Assembly (NCBI RefSeq): GCF_030272615.1
Contig: NC_081415.1
Span: forward strand, 597,931,335 to 597,995,334
Direction: 5' to 3'
Source: Cryptomeria japonica
Lineage: Eukaryota > Streptophyta > Pinopsida > Cupressales > Cupressaceae
Length of the DNA: 64,000 nt
Part shown: positions 47,361 to 59,626 of the stretch, piece after piece
How the letters are laid out: the number at the start of each line of letters is the position of its first letter
Numbering within the stretch: the first letter of the stretch is position 1
The notes under the pieces: generated by a model
What the model saw: only the letters and a program-made list of their open reading frames with translations
Told to the model about the DNA's origin: nothing
Databases searched by the model: none
Program-made: the position numbers and the translations under genes

Positions 47361-47930
47361 ATGGTGAATAAAATTGCTCTATACTTTATTATGGCTATTA
47401 TTGTTGTTTTGCTGATGTTCTGTTGGAGTGTAGGTTTCATTGAATCTCTCAAGTCACTACTATGGCTTATCACCAAGCTGTTAAAATGTTGTTGGAGTTC
47501 TAGGTTTGTTATCTTAGTATTGAATATGGGTATCTTGGTTCATGTTACAAAGTGGGGTTTTCTGTATCATTTTAACAAGAGAGAACAAGATCTGTACTCT
47601 GGACTTTTGAAGAAGAGTGAAAGCAGGCTTAAGCATTATGACTATCTTCTGGTGGGCTCAGAAGAGAAAACATCTTCACTGGATGAGGCCAAGCTTATTT
47701 GCAAGCCAGTCCAGGAAAATGCATGCTTTGAGCAAGCTCTCAAACAGAAGCTATCTGAGAGTGTCGAAGAATCTAGTAACACAATAGTTATGGAAGATAC
47801 AGATGAAGAGAGTGTGATAGATGAGGAACTTAACAGAAAAGTAGAAGCTTTTATTGTCAAATTCAATCGCCAAATGCGTCTTCAAAGGCTGGAATCTCTC
47901 AAACGCCATCACCAGATTATAGTGGAGTGA
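47361..47930 (+). CDS. Small membrane-anchored DUF761 (probably DUF4408) plant protein
   Basis: The 189-aa protein starts at 47361 with a good context (A at -3, G at +4); the frame extends 30 bases further only from a GTG codon. Residues about 5-25 form a strong hydrophobic segment (KIALYFIMAIIVVLLMFCW). A second hydrophobic helix (FVILVLNMGILVHV) lies near 55-70. The middle is polar with repeated Glu/Ser. The C terminus, DEELNRKVEAFIVKFNRQMRLQR, is the conserved DUF761 motif of plant proteins, commonly paired with an N-terminal DUF4408 membrane region. DUF761 proteins occur in land plants and their biochemical role is poorly defined. The gene appears single-exon and intact. It is the best candidate for a functional host gene here. 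Confidence 0.8.
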   Translation: MVNKIALYFIMAIIVVLLMFCWSVGFIESLKSLLWLITKLLKCCWSSRFVILVLNMGILVHVTKWGFLYHFNKREQDLYSGLLKKSESRLKHYDYLLVGSEEKTSSLDEAKLICKPVQENACFEQALKQKLSESVEESSNTIVMEDTDEESVIDEELNRKVEAFIVKFNRQMRLQRLESLKRHHQIIVE

Positions 47931-47986
47931 AGCAGAAGAAAATAGATAAGTTTTGCCTTGCTTGTGAAACTTTCTCCAGTTGGCTG

Positions 47987-47992
47987 AATAAA
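47987..47992 (+). terminator. Polyadenylation signal of the DUF761 gene
   Basis: AATAAA lies 57 bases after the stop codon, in the T-rich context typical of plant 3' ends. A second ATAAAA occurs near 48182. Confidence 0.5.
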
Positions 47993-48249
47993 TTCTTTTC
48001 TTAGTGGATCTATTGGGTATACCCGAACGCTTTGTCTGGTAGATTTTCTAGCTTAACGATTGAAAAATAGTTTTATGTTTTGTTCTCTGATGATTCAAAA
48101 ATCCATGCACACATGTAAACTGATTATGATCAATGGAAATCTGTCGTTCTTTTGTAATTTGGTTTTGATTAGTTTTCTGAAAATAAAACATTTGACTGTC
48201 ATATGTTATGATAAATTGGCTCGTTCTTTATTCAAAGCTTAAGTTGAAA

Positions 48250-51010
48250 CTGTTCAAATGAATATGAACTGGCATGTTTAGAAGAGTTGTAAATTTCTAA
48301 TGAATCTGAGTCATGAGAACAAACATTTCATGTTTTATTTAATGCGATAATCTGTAATAATGCCCCAATGATTAGAAAGCTCGCAGGAGCAAAAGAAGAA
48401 AAAATGAAGATGATAAGAAATTGGAAACACTGGGCAGATTCGAATAAGGACGATGATATAACTTAAATAACTTTGTTAAACGTACTCTACTGTGGTCCCC
48501 TGCAAAATGAGGTCTGGCCAGTGGCGGCACAGTAAAAGAGCAACACAGATAGATAATGTGTACCAAGAAAGGAATCTTGGTACTTATGTATATATTTTTA
48601 TATATATAATGGTACATTAAATTATATTTAATGTGAACTTCTATTGAAGATCTATTATCTGAACAATGTTTTTAAAAGCAGTATTTAGGCATATGGAATT
48701 TTTTAGAGGGGTTTCAAGTTTTTTTACTTATTTTCTTGGTTCATAGAAAACCGCCTTTTTCGATTTTATTTCTTCTAAAGATGTTTTGCAATTAAATATA
48801 TTTTTTAAATGGCAGATTATTTAATAAAGAAGTCATTTATTCTTCATACAAAATAGCACTTGATCAAAAATACAAAATCTGTAAATCACAATAGATTTTT
48901 ACGTAATTTCTGCTGTTTCAATCTTCTTAATCTGCCTTCTCAATGCTGTTTTACAACAAAAAATCCGTTGAAAAACAATTGTATTATGCGAATTTGTATT
49001 TTTAAAATTGTTTTTTGTATGGAGAATAACCAAAAAGAAATCATCTAGTCAAAAAAGACTTGATAAATAAGTGGTTATGATATGTGAAAAGTATAGAGAT
49101 TTGATGTTGTGTGAGTGCATTGATATAGGAGAAGAGCACTAATTAGTGTCCATGTTTCAATTATCGTTCATTAGATTTCGCTTATTGAAAGCCTACTAAA
49201 AAATCATCTAGTGGCCCAATAGCAGCCCATTTTATAGAAAAAAAACTAGTAATTAGATCAATTGTGCAGTTAAGTCGCATACAATGACAACCTAAAATAA
49301 ATCATCAAAATTTGATATCGTTTAGGAGCTTAGGGTGCACAAAATTAGCTATAATGGCTACCGGTGCTCTTCCCCTAGCACATAGCATCTGTTTTTGCTA
49401 CAAAATTGTGATTTGTTCTTCACTGGATAATAGAAGAAAATAGACATTTGTTTCTTTGTGAATGTAGTCCACATTGGGTGAATCACATTAAAATTGTGTG
49501 TTGTTGTGAACTGTTATTTATTTTGTATTATAATTGATATTGTTTATTTATTCGAGTTGCCAGAATCCCAACAATATTCTTTTTCATTGGAGATGTTTTG
49601 TCCATGTCGTTGCTTTGACTTTTTCTCTCAAATACTTTTTGATTTCTACATTTACATTTGAGCTTTCAAATTGTGTATTAAGTCCCCGTTTATTCATCCA
49701 TTTGATATTTTGTTTCATTATATTTTTCCTTCTATTTAGCTTTCTCCCTACAACATGAAATGAGGTTAATGGGTTTGTAATTAAGTATATTATCTTGGAA
49801 GGTAGATTTATATATATATATACTTACCATTTTATCAAAAAAAATTTATGAAGATCTATATGATAGAAGTTCAATTCAACAAAGTTGACTTACCTTAACA
49901 ATACTCTAGCTTCTCTCCCTACCCTCCCATTCATACTATATTTCTTAGTAATGTTAAGGTTATTTTGAAGAAAAAAAATACCATATAAGTCAAAAGAAAA
50001 GAAAAAGAATGATACTTTTATTAATGTTTCTCTAAATTCCACCAAGAAACCTAAAAAGTTCATTTTGCTATTTCAATTAAATCTTAAAAAAACAAACTTT
50101 TAAGTGCATTATGGATGAGGACCCTTGTATAAATAATGAGATCTCTATATTTTAAAGGGAATTTCTAATGGTGTTGGATTCTAAATCTCACGAAAAAAGA
50201 GTGGTAAATTAAAAAATATAAAAATAAAGTCAAACAATACTAATATACCAGTTGATGTTGCTTTTATCTCTTTTTTTAAGATTGTGAATCATATTAATAA
50301 AATAATTAAAGAAAGAAACAAAGACTCTTGTTTTTGAAAATACGATAATAATGAGAAAATAAAGAAAAAGATTAATTTTGGGAAGAAAGATCATGTATAT
50401 CTTGAGGGGAAAGTAGAGGAGGTTCTTTGATTTCTAAGTATTGCAACTAAAGAAAATAATATTATTGAAAATGATTGACAAACCAAGATGTTATTGAGAA
50501 AAAATTTTGTAATGGGAAATTTATCCATACTTCTTTAATAAAATGTTCTAATTTCTATTCTAATTCTTTTATTTTGGACTCAAGTGCTTTTATAAGAGAA
50601 GAAATCATAGATTCTAGTATTGAGTTTCTCAATAATACTAAGTCCACTAAAGAAGAAAATAATATGTTTGAAGAGCATATTGAAAACCTTGAAGACTAAA
50701 ATGTTCAAAATGATGGTCATATATACAATGTTGAGGAAGTGACTTGTAGTAATTGCGATTCTAAATTACTAGGGATAAATGAAACCTTGGATACCGTGAG
50801 GGACAAAAATAAACCGGAGTAGGTTTTCTCTAAGGTTGCCAAGCTCAACAAAGACATGATAAAATGCTTAGTACCAATCATTTTTGCTAGTGTAATATTA
50901 TATTCACATTATCATAAGATAATTAGGTAGGTTTAATTAAGATTTATATCCTTTTATATGAGCTTTTTATCTTTGTCAATTATATCACGGGATAATTTAT
51001 AGTTTTTTTT
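48250..51010. other. AT-rich intergenic DNA
   Basis: No gene was recognised. A frame at 50475-50699 (FIHTSLIKCSNFYSNSFILDSS) lies in a decayed open region (50400-50880) with many stops and no known motif. It may be the remains of a transposon ORF. Confidence 0.45.
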
Positions 51011-51017
51011 TTGATAT

Positions 51018-51265
51018 ATATATATATATATACATACATACATACATACATACATACACATACACACACACATACATACATACATACATATGCATACATA
51101 TACATACATATATACATATATACATTTACATACATACACACACACACACATATACATATATACATATACATATATATATATACATATACATATATATACA
51201 TATACATATATATACATATACATATACATACATATACATATATATATACATATATATAGATACAC

Positions 51266-51316
<51 letters not shown>

Positions 51317-51672
51317 GATGTATGTATCTATATATATATATATACATATATATATGTATATACATATATATATATGTATATATATATACATATATACATA
51401 CATATATATATATATGTGTGTATGTATGTATGTATGTATGTATTTATGTATGTACATACATGTATGCATATATACATGTATGTATACATGTACACACATA
51501 AAAACATACATATATATATATATGTATGTATTTATGTATGTACATGTATACATATATACATGTATGTATACATGTACATGTATATGTATATGTATATGTA
51601 CATTACATACATATACATATACATATGTATCTATGTATATATATGTATGTATATGTATATGTATATGTATAT
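51018..51672. repeat. TA/CATA/TATG compound microsatellite
   Basis: About 650 bases of TATA, ACAT and GTAT units are broken by a (CT)n tract near 51267-51285. Frames of Tyr/Ile/His/Met come from this. It is immediately left of a non-repetitive segment and the LTR at 51880. Confidence 0.97.
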
Positions 51673-51879
51673 TGCAATTACTTATTTGGTAATTAATGCT
51701 CATGAATTGCACTTTTATTACAAGTTTAACCTCTCTTATATTATTTCTTCTTATAATATTGCTACATCTAAGTCTCATGTTACTTCTTCTAGAGCTTCTA
51801 GAGATTCCTTACATCAAGAAATTTTTCATTTCTTTTAAATCCATGATGTTAGGACATATTTCTACCAAATGTATCATCT

Positions 51880-53372
51880 TGTAGTGTCATAAATTGTACA
51901 CCCTTAATTAGGTGGTACAATTCCACACTTAGGTTAGCACCTACCTTAGTGTGTTGCATCTCACATTTTGATTTCCCTTTAAGCGTTTAATTAATTAATT
52001 TAATTAAATCTAAAGTCTTATTTTATCACTCCTCACATCATAAAATTGGGCCCTTAATCCTAAGTGTGCCCCTTTTTATTTTATTCTTTCGATTAATTAA
52101 TTCATCAAAAGCCCTAATTATGTCCTATTTCGACCTTCAAGGCCTGATTTCACATATCTAAACATCTTAAATCGTTCCATCCATTTGGGGATAACCTTGT
52201 AATCACAATACCTTGCATCCCTAAAAATTTGGAAAAAAATTGGTTGGACCGATGTGATTCACATTGGTCCTTACTTTTTCTCCCCAAATTTTGGGATCAT
52301 GTTTTGGTGGTATTATAATTTTTAAATCTTTATGATTGCAAAAAATAAATCAATTCTAGGTTGGCCTTTGATAAAAAAATTAATTTAGGGTTTCATATAT
52401 ATAGCCTTTCCTTTCCTCATTTGAAGGATCCAACAACTCTAGCAATTGAAGGAGCCTCCTATGAAGTGAAGGTATAGGTTTATGTGAAGTATTTAATTAG
52501 AAAATCAAGCATCTATCAAGTCTACATCAACTATTTTCATCACCAATTGAATCTTAATATTGAAGAATAATAGGAGATCACCGACTAATGATTGGCTTGT
52601 ACCTCTCCCTTAGGGTTTGGTATGGTTTCATGTTATTTCCATATCTTTGTATGAGCTTCATAATACTTATTTTTAGATTTACATTCTTTAGATCCATTAT
52701 TGCATTTGTGATTTGAAGCATTTACATGTACATTTACACTCACTCAGGGTTTACTCTCCAGGCATAGGGTAGAACTCTAGATTTACTTTCTTGTTCATTT
52801 ATAATCTTACATACACACAAGGTTCTTGTACACACATTTTTGGTATATTTTATTGGCTATTTATGGAGGTGGAAAACACCAAAACAAGGGGTTTGACTAA
52901 GGAAAAACCCCATATAGCCACCCAAACACCATTTTACAAGATGTAGGTACAGGTACAGAAATTTGACAGATGCATGATCTTCAAAAATGACAAAACAAGC
53001 AGGTGTAGACTCAAGGCCATAAGTAGGTCTCAGTTTTTTGGGACTAGGGCATGACGCCCTAGTCCTCTAGGGTTTTACGCTTCTTGTGATAGTTCTACAA
53101 TGCAAGTTCTTAGATCCCAGAATCCAGAAGTTTAGTTTTGTATAGTATAAAGGACCAAGGTGCCTAGCACCCTGGTCCCACTGGTGACAGGTGCACATCT
53201 AAATTCAATTTCCTACTCTGTACTCTATGTCTCATTCCCATATCTACATTTTTCTTCATTTCAGTTCACATCTACTCTTTTTCTTATCCTCTTAGCCTAG
53301 TTGATCATTTCATTACATATGAACATCTCCTCTTCATAATAGCAAAGGAATAGAAACCCTAAATATATTCAT

Positions 53373-53435
<63 letters not shown>

Positions 53436-53540
53436 CAAGAAGTAGTCAAAGTGAATCATCTCCTTAGGCTCTTTCGTATTCCAATGTGTGCACGAGAGTG
53501 GGATTAGGTCTTAGTTTACTTGATTCCATTTTCACCCTAC
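51880..53540 (+). repeat. 5' LTR with tRNA-Trp-type PBS (partner LTR not found)
   Basis: It begins TGTAGTGTCATAAATTG and ends TCACCCTACA, with TGTAG/CTACA termini. It contains AATTAATTAATTTAATTAA, as in the other large LTRs, and a (CT)n tract. The PBS begins five bases after the end, so this is a 5' LTR in plus orientation. A matching 3' LTR was not recognised to its right. Confidence 0.8.
53376..53433. repeat. (CT)n microsatellite
   Basis: A pure CT run of about 58 bases lies in the LTR 100 bases before its 3' end. Confidence 0.97.
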
Positions 53541-53545
53541 ACATT

Positions 53546-53563
53546 TTGGTGAACCCGACGTGA
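53546..53563 (+). other. Primer-binding site, tRNA-Trp type
   Basis: TGGTGAACCCGACGTGAA follows the LTR after CATTT. It is the same 18-mer and the same 5-base gap as in the 10-kb element at 44356-44378. Confidence 0.75.
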
Positions 53564-53729
53564 AACCAATCTTCTTAGATTTGCATTTATTAGTTAGATC
53601 TAGTTATTGCATCTTTCTTTTCATTCAAAAACATAAAAATAAAAAAATAAAAAAAAATAAAAAGAGATAAAGGTGGAAAGTCATTGTATGCATTGTGTGT
53701 TTTAAGTTTTGCATGTACTTTCATCTAAA

Positions 53730-54400
53730 AAATGTCGGATCTTATTTGCAATATTTTCATTCATATGATAATGCATTTTCTTATGATGATTATAAGTTTA
53801 GTAAGAAAGAACTTGATGAAGTTGTTGATGAATTTTGATATCTAAAGCCTTCTAAACCAACATTTTGCCAAAAACTAATCAACCTTTTTACTATGCCATT
53901 TCGTAGTGATGATGAAGATAAGTTGAATGATTCTTCCCATGAAATCATTCCTATCAAATTATCATCTAGATCTACTAACATGGTGGTTTATGACAATCCC
54001 TTTTATGATGACTTGTCTCCTTTTGGATCTAAACATAAACCATTTCGTAGACATGACCATGCTATGTTGGATGATGCTCAAGTAATGATTTCATGACAAA
54101 TCCAACTTCTTCAAACAAAGATCAGACATCTAAGAGGTTAACTAACATAATAAATGTTAATGAGCATAATTTTCAAACACCTACTAATAATCCACTCTTT
54201 ATGGTTTAAGGTGGTTATGGTAATGATTCCTTTTGCACTCCCAACAAACCTGTTATCACCATGCAAGGGGAATATCCTACTAAGAGTCCTTATGAGTGTA
54301 AAGTGGAAAACTAGGAACCTTTAGCCAATTCGCCACTTGAAAGAAGAGGGGAACTTTACTAAGGTTCATTTTTCATTTGGGGAGACTTTACATTCAAAAG
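53730..54400 (+). pseudogene. Internal remnant of the 51.9-kb LTR element
   Basis: A partly open region includes 53893-54096 (MPFRSDDEDKLNDSSHEI, later YDDLSPFGSKHKPFRRHDH) and then ITMQGEYPTKSPYE. It lies where a pre-gag ORF is expected. Known motifs are absent. After about 54400 the element cannot be followed. Confidence 0.45.
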
Positions 54401-56004
54401 AGGGGGATGAATCTACTAGATCCAATCCTAATGATGCAAGGATTGAATGCTAAGCAGATTGATTGTGATTGAGATGCAATTAACCCTCTTTTGTAAGTTG
54501 TCAAGTTGAATTAAGACTAAATGCTAAAAATGAAGACAAAGTATGAGAGAATAGTGAGCTACATATTTGAGATCCAGTCATGCATTTGGATCTATGAAGT
54601 TTGAGATGATTCGGAGCTGCTATGCGAAATCTGGCAAAATTTGTAGGGACCATTTGTTTGGATAGGGGTGCCCTCCTATCGGTCCTTCGGAATTTCCACG
54701 CATCGAAAATGGTTTTTCTATCTCTATGAATAAAGCTTAATTCCAGAAGTACAACTATGTACCTGTTTCCTGCACATAGAAAGAAAGAGAAATGTGTTGG
54801 GAATAGGGGTTTGTCTTCTAATCAAACACTGGTTTTGGAATTAACCAAGTGGAAGTAATGTAAATGAAATGACTAAAAGTAGATGTCCTCCTCTTTGAGG
54901 GGATGTTGAATTGACTGAAAATGAAATGTTTATACCTCCTTGTGAAGTTTTGCTTGCCTCCACATCGAATTAGGGTTTCATGAAGTAGAATGTTGATCTC
55001 CTCTTTAATGATTGAAATCTTGTCTCTATTGCTACTCCAAAGCTTGAAGGAAGAATGAAAATCCTCAATTTCTCTTGAATGCTTGAATGCTTGATCTCCT
55101 GAATTCTTGAATGCTTGATTGAATTTCATTATATGTCAAATGAGAGGCAAAATCCCTCTTATATACATGCACTAGTGGGGTTTAATTGACTGATTTTCCA
55201 ACTTAGGCTGACATAGTGGGGATTTTCTCGCTCCAATTTGAGATGAGCCAAAGGGAGGGACCCCAAGATAGCTCTCAAATAGGGGATCCTAATGCACCAC
55301 ACCCTGGTCTTGCCCTATTTTGGGGCAGGATCAAGGTGCAGGCAAAGTGCTAAGTTGAATTGAAATGTATTTTTGATGTGCATGAGCATATTCAGGTCTC
55401 CAATTAGGCCGAGGGGTGCAAACACTAAGGAGAAGACCCAAATGCAGTCAAAAATTGCAAAGGGTGCAATTTTAGGATGTTAGATTTAGCTCCCACTTTA
55501 GTGGGAGTATGAGCTTACGCAAATACTACCAGTAAAGTACAAGGAATTCAAATTGAAAGACTTTCACCATATCAAGGAGGAAAGATTCACCAAGCCCCAA
55601 GCAGACTTTAGGATCTTATGACTTCAATGAAAAAGTAAAAGGGAAGATCGTGAGAGAAAGAGAAAACCATGACTACAACTTGTAAGGTTCTCTTACTACG
55701 AGTCATGAAAATAAGCACCAAAAATTACAAAGCAAAGACAAAGTTTGCTAAGTAACTTTAAGTATCAAAAGAGGGAATCATGAGCGGAGTGTATGCCCCC
55801 ACATTAAAATGATTGCATTGGCATTATTGAGAGAAATTGCTTTAAGGTAGGATACACCCAAAGAAGACAAGCACGTTATCACAATAATTTAGCCCCCAAG
55901 AGAGGATAAATCAAAGGATAATGAACACAAAGCACAAAGAATGAAGTGGTTTTGAACCTAAATTTGGAGTCAGTATTCTTTTCACATGATAAATCATGTA
56001 TATC

Positions 56005-56036
<32 letters not shown>

Positions 56037-58572
56037 GATTGTCCTCATCCCCAAAGAGAGGAAACCACCATGGAAGAAGGGAACACATGTATCTTTTGAG
56101 TCAACATGGGAGAGACCAAAAGAGATCTCAATGCTTTGCATCATCCTCAAGTAGACAACACTAGGGACAACAAATAGAAGAATAGGTTGAATAAATAGAA
56201 GAATATTGCAAACAAGCAAGAGAGGAGAGAGAGAGAGAGAGAGTATAGTGCTATTGAAGCTAATCAAGCAAGTCGTCCTTCCCCCAATCTTATTGATCAT
56301 TATTTTGGGAAGGTTAAAAACACGCAAGAGGATCCACATCGGTCACAATAGATGGATCTATCGCAAGTTCCAAACAAGGACCATGCTCTAATGATAGGTC
56401 ACTTTGTTCATTATTAGGAGCTAGGATTAATGTTTTTGAAAATTTTGCAGATAAGTCATTGTCAACACCCACATATTAATATTCATCATTAGAAATATTA
56501 GGATCAATATTTTCATCATTAAGAATATTTTAACCTATTTATTCATCAAGATTAATAAGAATAGGAGCTCTAATAGGTATAGAACTTGAACCATCATTTG
56601 TCTTAAATATTTTGCATCTTGGAGAATTAGGTGGAACATCATGTTTAGGAGAAAATAGAATCATGCGGCAATAGTTAGTGTTTTGGGAGAAGAAATGTGG
56701 TGCAGGGCACACATCATTCCAAGCAATAAATTTTGGTTTGTTCAAGGTTTTTGTGTTTTCTATCAACTTGCAATAATGGAACAACCATTTGGGACTCAAT
56801 AGAGCCATGGTTGAGTGGTCCAAACTCTTTGTTGTGTTCAGGATGCTATTAGCCTAGGAAGTTGTAATGCTGATGTTGATCATAGGTGTAGTACTCTAAA
56901 ATAGAGTCATCATGTAATAGGGGTTTAATGTATTGTTTTAGGACTTCTAGGATGCTTAGAGGGCCTTTGGTAACCTTGTAATACGCTTGAATGCAAAGTT
57001 GCATCCTAAGTGACAAAAAATGTAAAAGTTGCTAAGCAACATTTTGCAAAAGTTGCATTTTTGGATGTTGGCGGTGAAGAAGTCCGTTCAACCAGCTAAA
57101 CTAGGTATTTTAAATCCTAGGACATCATTATTGTATGGGTTATAAGTTCTATAATGCAAAAGTAAGTTTTGAGCTGTAAGGAAAATATTGTGTTTCTACT
57201 GTTTTGACTGTTTTTGTTTGTTTTTGCCCTGTTGTACGGCCCAGTACAGTCTTGATAGAGGAATTTACTTGTAGGGGATGAAAGGTTGTTGAGTCTAATT
57301 TCCAATAAGATAGATTAGCAAGTCTAATTGTGTTTGGTTGTAGAGATCTAATCCATTCTCTATGACTAGGTGTAAAACCCTTGCAAAGTAGGGTTTAAGG
57401 GGAAAATGGCTCTAACTTGAGCATCCATTGATGGAACAAGTTGAAATCAAGTGGAATGCTAGGTTAGGGTCTGTACATATTCTTAGAGTAGGTGTTTTGG
57501 TTTTGCAAGCCTTTGTGGTGTTTCTACAATGAAACCATAGGCTCACAATTAGGAGTTGGTGAGTTTAGGACAACAGAAGTTGTGTGATTTAAGAGCACAT
57601 ATGGATTGGTAGAGGGGAAAATGATGCATGGTTATAAATCCCTTTGAATTCCCTTAAATAATACTTAATTCATTTTTGCAGATGATTTGACTAGTGAAGG
57701 TTTTTAAGACCAAGTTTTTAAGTCACCCGGGTAGGCCTAAACCCTTGAAAATAGGATAGTTTTGGTTCCCATATGTGTATGGTGAACCCATATGAAAATT
57801 TTCAATATTGTTTGTAACCCTGAAAAGGGTATTCAAATATTTAATTTATTTGTGGCCTTGTTTGGGAATTTTTGAAACTAAGTCTTGAAAACCGCCATAG
57901 GAAGGCTAATTGTATTAGGCCTATTTGGAGTTGGTAGAGTCAAAGTGAGGTTGGGTAAGCCTGGTGATGGACTAGAAGGTGATAAAAACCCTAAAATACA
58001 ACCAAGACACTATGTAAATGCATTTTAACACATAGAACATAATGGTGGATAAAGATCCTTAGTAGAGGTTGTAGGAGTATTAGGAAGGTGTGATAGGGAT
58101 TGAGGTGGAATCCTGAAAATGAAGAGTTGAGTAAAGAACTTATGGCTATACCTTGGAGGGAAGATAAGGTGAATTAGGCCTTTTAGGTCTAACTATCATA
58201 ACCTACACCAAGTACCTTTGGAAGGGCTTGAGTGGTTAGTAGGTTGGAGTGAGAACAAGGAAGACAAGTTGGTGATTTGAATCTACTCCAAGACTCTCTA
58301 CATCAAAATGGTTTGGGAAGCAAGTTCACAAGCTCTAGCATGATGTCTCCATCAACATTCTCTCACAAATTGGTTTCATCTACTCTTGGCTGAAGGTTGA
58401 GGAGATTTAGGTTCATCAGATATAAGCTTCATCTCTTCTTTTAAAGAAGGATGAATGGGTTGAGGTATTTTAGGTTCGACAATAGTAGAGGCCAGTAGCT
58501 TCTCTTTATAAGACAAAGGAGGAGGAACCACACCATATAAAGGAGGGATAGGAGGTGTAGGAAGGGGACTGA
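54401..58572. other. Non-coding DNA with retroelement fragments
   Basis: About 4 kb has only weak frames. A (TA)n tract lies at about 56008-56034 and a (GA)n tract near 56224-56244. The segments near 55480-55520 (TTAGCTCCCACTTTAGTGGGAG, an inverted repeat) and 55890 (TTTAGCCCCCAAG) look like retroelement end regions. The minus-strand frame at 58376-58591 (Pro-rich, PQPIHPSLKEEMKLISDEPKSPQ) looks like the end of an element ORF. Boundaries could not be set. Confidence 0.4.
56539..56823 (-). pseudogene. Short fragment of a putative retroelement protein
   Basis: The 94-aa frame (HYCKLIENTKTLNKPKFIAWNDVCPAPHFF..., later SIPIRAPILINLDE) has protein-like composition and is isolated in non-coding DNA. 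It was not assigned to a known family. A retroelement origin is guessed from context. Confidence 0.3.
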
Positions 58573-59448
58573 TGTTGGAATCACAAATCACTAAGAGGGG
58601 GGGGGGGTGAATCAGTGATCTACTGATTTTCTTATTTTCAAACTTAACTTAAACCATAGGAAGCATACACTTGAAACTAAAATGGATAAACATAAAATAG
58701 TCACTATGATCGATAGCAAAACAATATTACAATATGGGAATGCACAGGCATTCAAGCACACTGCCTAGAGCTCACTGCTCAAATACAATAAGGGATACAA
58801 CCCTAGAAGGCTCACTGCCTTACTAATTAATTACAATGATAAATTATAGAAAAATTAACTCCAAAATATCATCTACAATGCTTGGATGAGTTACGGTTGA
58901 GTGCCAAATATACTGACTGAATCACCTTTGTTGTTCTGCTCTGTTCTGCCATGTTCACTATCTGAGTCAGCTACCAGATCAATAATGCGCATGTGAAATT
59001 GCACCAAAACTAATTCTCAATCATCACTAGCTCACATATAATCATATCATCCATCGAAAAGATCATCTACACTAGTCTTATATATCCGCAATCACAAAAT
59101 AGATCATTTACCATGTCGGCCTACTACTGTAACGTGTAGTCACATGTCAGCTTGACCGGATCACAAAGGATAAATGCGGATCACCAAAACAATAATAAAA
59201 TAATGTTACCATGTCAGCTCAATCAATCCATACACGATTCATAACACTGCAATCATCGGAAAACTTCCAGACCAAAATTGCTTTGTTTATCCTGAAATGT
59301 CGGTTAACTAGCTACTGGTTAACACTTGCTTTCGATTAAGAAGAATTATGGCTACCAGATCAAATCTCCAAGAAGAGTTTCCATCAATGACAACCTTAAA
59401 CCAATAATCAACTATTAGAAGTCACCAGATGAGTGTCAATTGCGAACA
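58573..59448 (-). repeat. 3' LTR of the 58.6-64 kb element
   Basis: On the minus strand it starts TGTTCGCAATTGACAC and ends GATTCCAACA. A 12-base C run lies in the CACC...TCTTAGTG block near the end. It shares the GCAGTGAGC and CTCTAGGCAGTGTGC segment with the LTR at 13954-15081. It is shorter (876 bp) than that LTR. Confidence 0.75.
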
Positions 59449-59626
59449 ATCTCCCCCTATGACATTGATGGCAACACTTGTGAAAAATGGCCAAGTGTTG
59501 AGCACTGTACACCGGATTCCACTCTTCTATATTATACATTTTTCACCGTTTCTCTCCCCCTTTGACAACAATGCCAAAGATGGGATGTTGTCCAAAATTT
59601 ATATAAAATGATACTTGCCAGAGATT

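Noticed and set aside
48372-48617. 81-aa minus-strand frame near the DUF761 gene
   Set aside because: It has low-complexity Ser/Leu/Tyr composition and no motif. It may be 3' flank of the gene on the other strand.
50954-51838. Frames up to 200 aa over 51.0-51.8 kb
   Set aside because: Same cause: TATA/ACAT/GTAT repeats.
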